A stretch of 64,000 bases of DNA, from positions 1 through 64,000 of the forward strand of contig DCIR01000012.1 in the NCBI GenBank assembly GCA_002317155.1. Direction: 5' to 3'. Position numbers and translations under genes: made by a program. The DNA is from Lachnospiraceae bacterium UBA1721. Lineage in GTDB: Bacteria; Bacillota; Clostridia; Lachnospirales; Lachnospiraceae. The notes under the pieces were generated by a model. The model was not told the DNA's origin, searched no databases, and saw only the letters and a program-made list of their open reading frames with translations. This document shows, piece after piece, positions 60,628 to 64,000 of this stretch; within the stretch, counting starts at the first letter, position 1; each line of letters begins with the position of its first letter.

Positions 60628-60654
60628 CGAGCAGGAGATTGGGTCTCCTGCTCG
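60628..60654. terminator. Strong hairpin between the TetR and AstE-like genes
   Basis: Perfect stem CGAGCAGGAGA / TCTCCTGCTCG (11 bases), loop of 5. The minus-strand tail (TGTTAGTTT) is a poor T-run, so it may attenuate, or stabilise an mRNA end, rather than terminate fully. Confidence 0.6.
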
Positions 60655-60696
60655 AATATTTCCGCTATTATCAATAACAGTTATGCATTATTTTAA

Positions 60697-61287
60697 TTAT
60701 GCATCATTTTCAACACCAAGAGTGCTAAGTATGTATAAGAACTGCTTATCAAGTACATCAGAACTGATTCCGATTGTCTGTGCAGTAATCTTAAGACCCT
60801 CTACGGTGAACATAATATTTCTTGCAGCGTCCAAAGAATTTGAACATACAAATTCTTCGTTCTCAATACCCATCTCAATAATCTTCTGAAGAACTTTTAC
60901 AGCCTCATCAAAATCCATTCTGATGACATCGTCCTTCTTGTCGGGGCGTCCTTCAAAGTAGAACTCATACGTTGCCTTGGCAAGACTGTCCTTCTTTTTA
61001 AGAATCTCTTTCTTCTGCTCAACCAGGAACAGAACAAGAATCTCTGCCGCGGTCGACTCCTCGGAAATCTTACCTCCGAATACATCCTCTCCGCTCTCTT
61101 CGTCTGCTTTGATTACTTCCAAGAACAACTGACGGGTGCTGTCAAAATAAAGATAAAGACCACCACGGCTAATCTCGCAGATATCTACGATATCCTTCAT
61201 GGTTACAGTCTTATATCCCTTTTCCATGAATACTTCTCTGGCTTTATCTATTATATATTGTTTTTTTCTGGCTGATTTATCACCCAT
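60697..61287 (-). CDS. TetR family transcriptional regulator
   Basis: A 196-residue regulator. Helix-turn-helix in residues about 12-55 (IIDKAREVFMEKGYKTVTMKDIVDICEISRGGLYLYFDS) with a ligand-binding helical C-domain. AAGGGG is upstream of the ATG. It is the second gene of an operon with a hypothetical protein before it and two AstE-like genes after it, so it probably represses this operon, sensing a substrate or product of the AstE pair. Confidence 0.93.
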   Translation of the reverse strand: MGDKSARKKQYIIDKAREVFMEKGYKTVTMKDIVDICEISRGGLYLYFDSTRQLFLEVIKADEESGEDVFGGKISEESTAAEILVLFLVEQKKEILKKKDSLAKATYEFYFEGRPDKKDDVIRMDFDEAVKVLQKIIEMGIENEEFVCSNSLDAARNIMFTVEGLKITAQTIGISSDVLDKQFLYILSTLGVENDA

Positions 61288-61313
61288 TTTAACAAAACCC
61301 CTTTAACAACGAC

Positions 61314-61787
61314 TTATTGAGCATCTATATTTCTCTCAGCATCCCACTCTGTAACGATCTCATCCATTTTCTCAAGAACAAGACAGAAAATCTGCTCGGA
61401 TACTCCCTGGCTCCAAAGAACACCTTTTGTTCTTCCGCCAAGCACATATTTAGAAAAAATGCCCTTTAATACATCCCACTCTTTATATGTGCAGGCGACA
61501 ATAGTGTCACGCTCCTGCTCATGAGTAGTGATGCGCTTTCTGGTATATACATAAGGATAATTGCGATCCATCAACGCAGAATCAGTTGCCACTCTGATAA
61601 AGCTCAAGAGAGTCGAATCATATACCGGAAACGCCAATGTTCCCTCATCGTTTGAATCACCTCTGTACATTGTCATAGCTGATGCTGCTGTCGCTTCACG
61701 AAGCCAAGGCAGATACTTAAGTAATGGTTCGATATCTGCTTTGTACTGTGTCATGAGATTTTTCATATATTCAATATCATTATCCAT
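61314..61787 (-). CDS. Hypothetical protein heading the TetR operon
   Basis: A 157-residue soluble protein (YMKNLMTQYKADIEPLLKYLPWLREATAASAMTMYRGDSNDEGTLAFPVYDSTLLSFIRVATDSALMDRNYPYVYTRKRI). No family recognised with confidence; it resembles DUF6508-type or small alpha/beta proteins only in general composition. GAGGGAG is 5 bases before the ATG at 61787 (preferred over 61808). It is translated 26 bases before the TetR gene, so it is probably functionally linked. Confidence 0.7.
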   Translation of the reverse strand: MDNDIEYMKNLMTQYKADIEPLLKYLPWLREATAASAMTMYRGDSNDEGTLAFPVYDSTLLSFIRVATDSALMDRNYPYVYTRKRITTHEQERDTIVACTYKEWDVLKGIFSKYVLGGRTKGVLWSQGVSEQIFCLVLEKMDEIVTEWDAERNIDAQ

Positions 61788-61843
61788 AGCGTCTCCCTCA
61801 CAATACATTAGGTGATAGTTATTTAAAAAATGACATAAAAAAC

Positions 61844-61865
61844 TGACACAAGTGTTAATATTCTA
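61844..61865 (-). promoter_or_regulatory. Candidate TetR operator and -10 of the operon
   Basis: On the minus strand TAGAAT (61860-61865) is followed by TAACACTTGTGTCA (61844-61857), a near-perfect 14-base palindrome at the expected +1 region, the usual position of an autoregulating TetR operator. Confidence 0.55.
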
Positions 61866-61949
61866 TCATAAAAAAACTAAATGTACATATTTTATTAAAA
61901 AAATATTAAGAAAAAATTACCGAAAATACACAGTTTTTTTCATATAAAC

Positions 61950-61983
61950 AGTGAAAATACGACATTCGTAGCATATTTTCACT
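61950..61983. repeat. Long inverted repeat AGTGAAAATA / TATTTTCACT
   Basis: Ten-base perfect arms separated by 14 bases, in the 237-base AT-rich gap 61788-62024. It may act as the terminator of the FAD dehydrogenase gene, although no clean T-run follows. Confidence 0.5.
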
Positions 61984-62024
61984 ATATTTCGATGCAAAAT
62001 GTTCATCGCTTTTCAGTGCAAAAA

Positions 62025-63398
62025 CTAAGCCTCTGAAGCAATTATGTCAGCTACATAAACACCACTTGCCGACGCATGTGACAGTGAGTGAGTAACTCCG
62101 CTACCGTCTCCTATAATAAACATTCCGGGATAGTTGCACTCGAGTCTCTCACTGAGCTTAACCTCCATATTGTAGAACTTAACTTCCACACCATAGAGCA
62201 ATGTATCATCGTTAGCGGTACCGGGTGCAATTCTATCCAAAGCATAGATCATCTCAATAATTCCATCAAGAATTCTCTTAGGAAGTACGAGGCTCAAATC
62301 ACCGGGTGTAGCCGCAAGAGTAGGCTGAACCATACCCTCATTTATTCTCTTCCAGTTACTTCTTCTTCCTCTTTCAAGATCGCCGAAGCGCTGAACAATT
62401 ACTCCACCGCCAAGCATGTTTGACAGACGCGCAATACTTTCACCGTATCCGTTACTGTCCTTGAAAGGCTCTGAAAAATGCTTTGCAACCAAAAGTGCAA
62501 AGTTGGTATTGTTAGTCTTCTTCGAGGGATCCTCAAAGCTGTGTCCATTAACGGTAACAATACCATTCGTATTTTCATTTACAACAATACCATTGGGATT
62601 CATACAGAAAGTACGTACGGCATCCTCGAATTTTGCTGTACGATATACTATCTTACTCTCGTAAAGCTTATCTGTAAGATGAGAGAAAATCTCTGCAGGG
62701 ATTTCTACGCGCACACCGATATCTACTCGGTTAGAGCTTGTAGGTATATCCATCTTCTTACATACCTGCTCCATCCACTTACTTCCGCTACGTCCTACAG
62801 ATACGATGAGCTTGTCACATTCTGCAAACTCACCGTCTCCGTATATAACTCTGTATCCGTCTTCAAGGTGCTCAATTTCCTTGACAGGTGTAAGGAATCT
62901 GAATTCCACCTTATCCTTAAGCTCGGCATAGAGCTGCTCCAGCACCACATAATTGATATCAGTACCAAGATGACGAACTGAAGCATCCAAAAGAGTAAGC
63001 TTGTTTTGCATGCAAAGCTTCTTGAATTCACTTCCCGCGGTAGAAAACATGTGAGTATTCTCTCCTCCGTGAGATACGTTGATATCATCAACATACTGCA
63101 TCAGCTCAAGTGCTTTTGCCTTGCCGATATACTCATGAAGGGTACCACCGAAATCGTTTGTAATATTATATTTTCCATCAGAAAAAGCACCGGCTCCGCC
63201 GAAGCCATTCATAATTGCACAAGTAGAACACTTAATGCAGGATTTTACCTTATCTCCGTCAATGGGGCAGTGTCTTTTCTCAAGCGGAAATCCTGCCTCA
63301 AAAACTGCGACCTTAAGCTGAGGAGCTTTTTTTGCAAGCTCGTATGCCGAGAATATACCACCGGGTCCTGCTCCTATAATAATTACATCGTATTTCAT
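62025..63398 (-). CDS. FAD-dependent dehydrogenase (COG2509-like)
   Basis: A 457-residue flavoprotein. GAGPGGIFSAYELAKK (residues 8-23) is the FAD Rossmann motif; GGAGAFSDGKYN (about 66-77) follows two Cys pairs (KSCIKCSTCAIMNG); MFIIGDGSGVTHSLSHASASGVYVADII (about 430) is the C-terminal FAD contact. This matches the uncharacterised 'NAD(P)/FAD-dependent oxidoreductase' family related to geranylgeranyl-reductase-like proteins. AAAGGGG is 5 bases before the ATG. Substrate unknown. Confidence 0.88.
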   Translation of the reverse strand: MKYDVIIIGAGPGGIFSAYELAKKAPQLKVAVFEAGFPLEKRHCPIDGDKVKSCIKCSTCAIMNGFGGAGAFSDGKYNITNDFGGTLHEYIGKAKALELMQYVDDINVSHGGENTHMFSTAGSEFKKLCMQNKLTLLDASVRHLGTDINYVVLEQLYAELKDKVEFRFLTPVKEIEHLEDGYRVIYGDGEFAECDKLIVSVGRSGSKWMEQVCKKMDIPTSSNRVDIGVRVEIPAEIFSHLTDKLYESKIVYRTAKFEDAVRTFCMNPNGIVVNENTNGIVTVNGHSFEDPSKKTNNTNFALLVAKHFSEPFKDSNGYGESIARLSNMLGGGVIVQRFGDLERGRRSNWKRINEGMVQPTLAATPGDLSLVLPKRILDGIIEMIYALDRIAPGTANDDTLLYGVEVKFYNMEVKLSERLECNYPGMFIIGDGSGVTHSLSHASASGVYVADIIASEA

Positions 63399-63468
63399 AT
63401 TTACCCCTTTAATACATTTAGTTCATCTAATCCCCATTGATGAAATAAACTCTTATATTTATAAATTA

Positions 63469-64000
63469 CTATCTGTTTGAAAGTGCCTGAGCGATATCTT
63501 CCTTCATAGCAATTACTGCTGCACGTGATGCATCGGCATAACCGGTCTCACCGTATGAAGCATAAGCCTCCTGCTGATATGCTGCGATAATTCCTCTTGA
63601 AGAGTTAATGATTGCTCCGAGTCCATCCTCGTTGAAGAAGTGAACAAGGTCAGCACCCTTACCACCCTGTGCTCCGTATCCGGGAACAAGGATAAAGGTC
63701 TTGGGCATAATCTTACGAAGAATCTTACCCTGCTCAGGATATGTAGCACCTACTACCGCGCCAACATAGCTGTAAGAATCACCCATGCACTCTGCGCCCC
63801 ACTCAGCAACCTTCTCACCTACGAGCTCATACAAAGGTCTGCCGTCAACGATACGATCCTGGAACTCTCCGCTGCTGGGATTAGATGTCTTAACGAGAAC
63901 GAAAATTCCCTTCTTCTCTTCCTGGCATACCTTGATGAAAGGCTTAACACCGTCTGATCCGAGATAAGGGTTAACAGTTACAAAATCCTCGCTGAAGCCT
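63469..64000 (-). CDS. pyrF: Orotidine 5'-phosphate decarboxylase, type 2 (3' part)
   Basis: The gene runs off the right edge; about 177 C-terminal codons are present. VTVNPYLGSDGVKPF, FVLVKTSNPSSGEFQD, FILVPGYGAQGGKGADL and NSSRGI are signatures of the type 2 (long) PyrF, which makes UMP from OMP in pyrimidine synthesis. No start codon is visible; the internal TTG at 63834 is not a start. Neighbour FAD dehydrogenase follows after 70 bases. Confidence 0.93.
   Translation of the reverse strand, partial: GFSEDFVTVNPYLGSDGVKPFIKVCQEEKKGIFVLVKTSNPSSGEFQDRIVDGRPLYELVGEKVAEWGAECMGDSYSYVGAVVGATYPEQGKILRKIMPKTFILVPGYGAQGGKGADLVHFFNEDGLGAIINSSRGIIAAYQQEAYASYGETGYADASRAAVIAMKEDIAQALSNR

Noticed and set aside
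60606..60674. N-terminal extension of the AstE-like enzyme
   Set aside because: It would translate through an 11-base hairpin; the ATG at 60605 has a good ribosome binding site and matches the paralog length.

Overview
The window looks like chromosomal DNA from a low-to-moderate GC, strictly anaerobic Firmicute, most likely a Lachnospiraceae member of the Butyrivibrio/Roseburia type. This is inferred from AGGAGG-type ribosome binding sites, consensus sigma-A promoters, tRNA genes without encoded CCA, an oxygen-sensitive class III ribonucleotide reductase (nrdD/nrdG), and many families typical of gut or rumen Clostridia (DUF5050, DUF5685, DUF1653, DUF815, FliB-like methylase). No rRNA, CRISPR array or complete insertion sequence was seen.

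Layout. Positions 1-330 are the end of an integrated element: the C-terminus of a tyrosine recombinase next to a 3' tRNA fragment that looks like an attachment site. From 400 to 19,440 there is a mostly minus-strand housekeeping region: a THEP1-like NTPase, two glycoside hydrolases (beta-mannosidase and GH27 alpha-galactosidase), tRNA-Pro(TGG), a MATE pump, the rdgB-yfcE pair, an acidic membrane protein with a degenerate amidase domain, a THUMP RNA methyltransferase, a Nudix hydrolase, YegP, a ferredoxin-type aldo/keto reductase, NhaC, tRNA-Arg(ACG) followed by a dense array of hairpins, an EAL protein, an alpha/beta hydrolase and a zinc-ribbon membrane protein. From 19,670 to 33,370 come an ABC-F ATPase and a PHP phosphoesterase (plus strand), a minus-strand operon of SPFH, zinc-ribbon, a very small membrane protein, an acidic protein and Maf, then ppk1, a DUF815 ATPase, pheA, a DUF5050 protein, an ion permease and a SmtB/ArsR repressor.

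From 33,650 to 41,700 lie folate genes in two blocks (folBK; folC-folE-folP) mixed with an ApbE lipoprotein, a thioesterase, a SprT-like peptidase, a FliB-like methylase, and a plus-strand NusG-II/Gx-transporter pair that resembles EetA/EetB of flavin-based electron transfer. From 41,800 to 53,050 are several small or membrane proteins of unknown role, an M18 aminopeptidase, a patatin, an unusual tRNA-Pro(AGG), a DEAD-box helicase, a TPR protein and a SEC-C methionine aminopeptidase. From 53,100 to 56,350 is nrdD-nrdG behind NrdR-like boxes. From 56,380 to the end are a J-domain protein, DUF5685 protein and zinc-ribbon protein, a TetR-controlled operon with two AstE-like paralogs of which one has lost its metal ligands, a FAD dehydrogenase and the 3' part of pyrF.

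How the genes fit together: the two glycosidases lack signal peptides and could finish galactomannan oligosaccharides inside the cell; folB/folK, folP, folC and folE cover most of folate synthesis; RdgB and Maf clean the nucleotide pool; NrdDG makes dNTPs. Most of the window is ordinary. The points most worth a second look are the hairpin array after tRNA-Arg, the inactive-looking amidase and AstE paralogs, the A34 proline tRNA, and the EetA/EetB-like pair.
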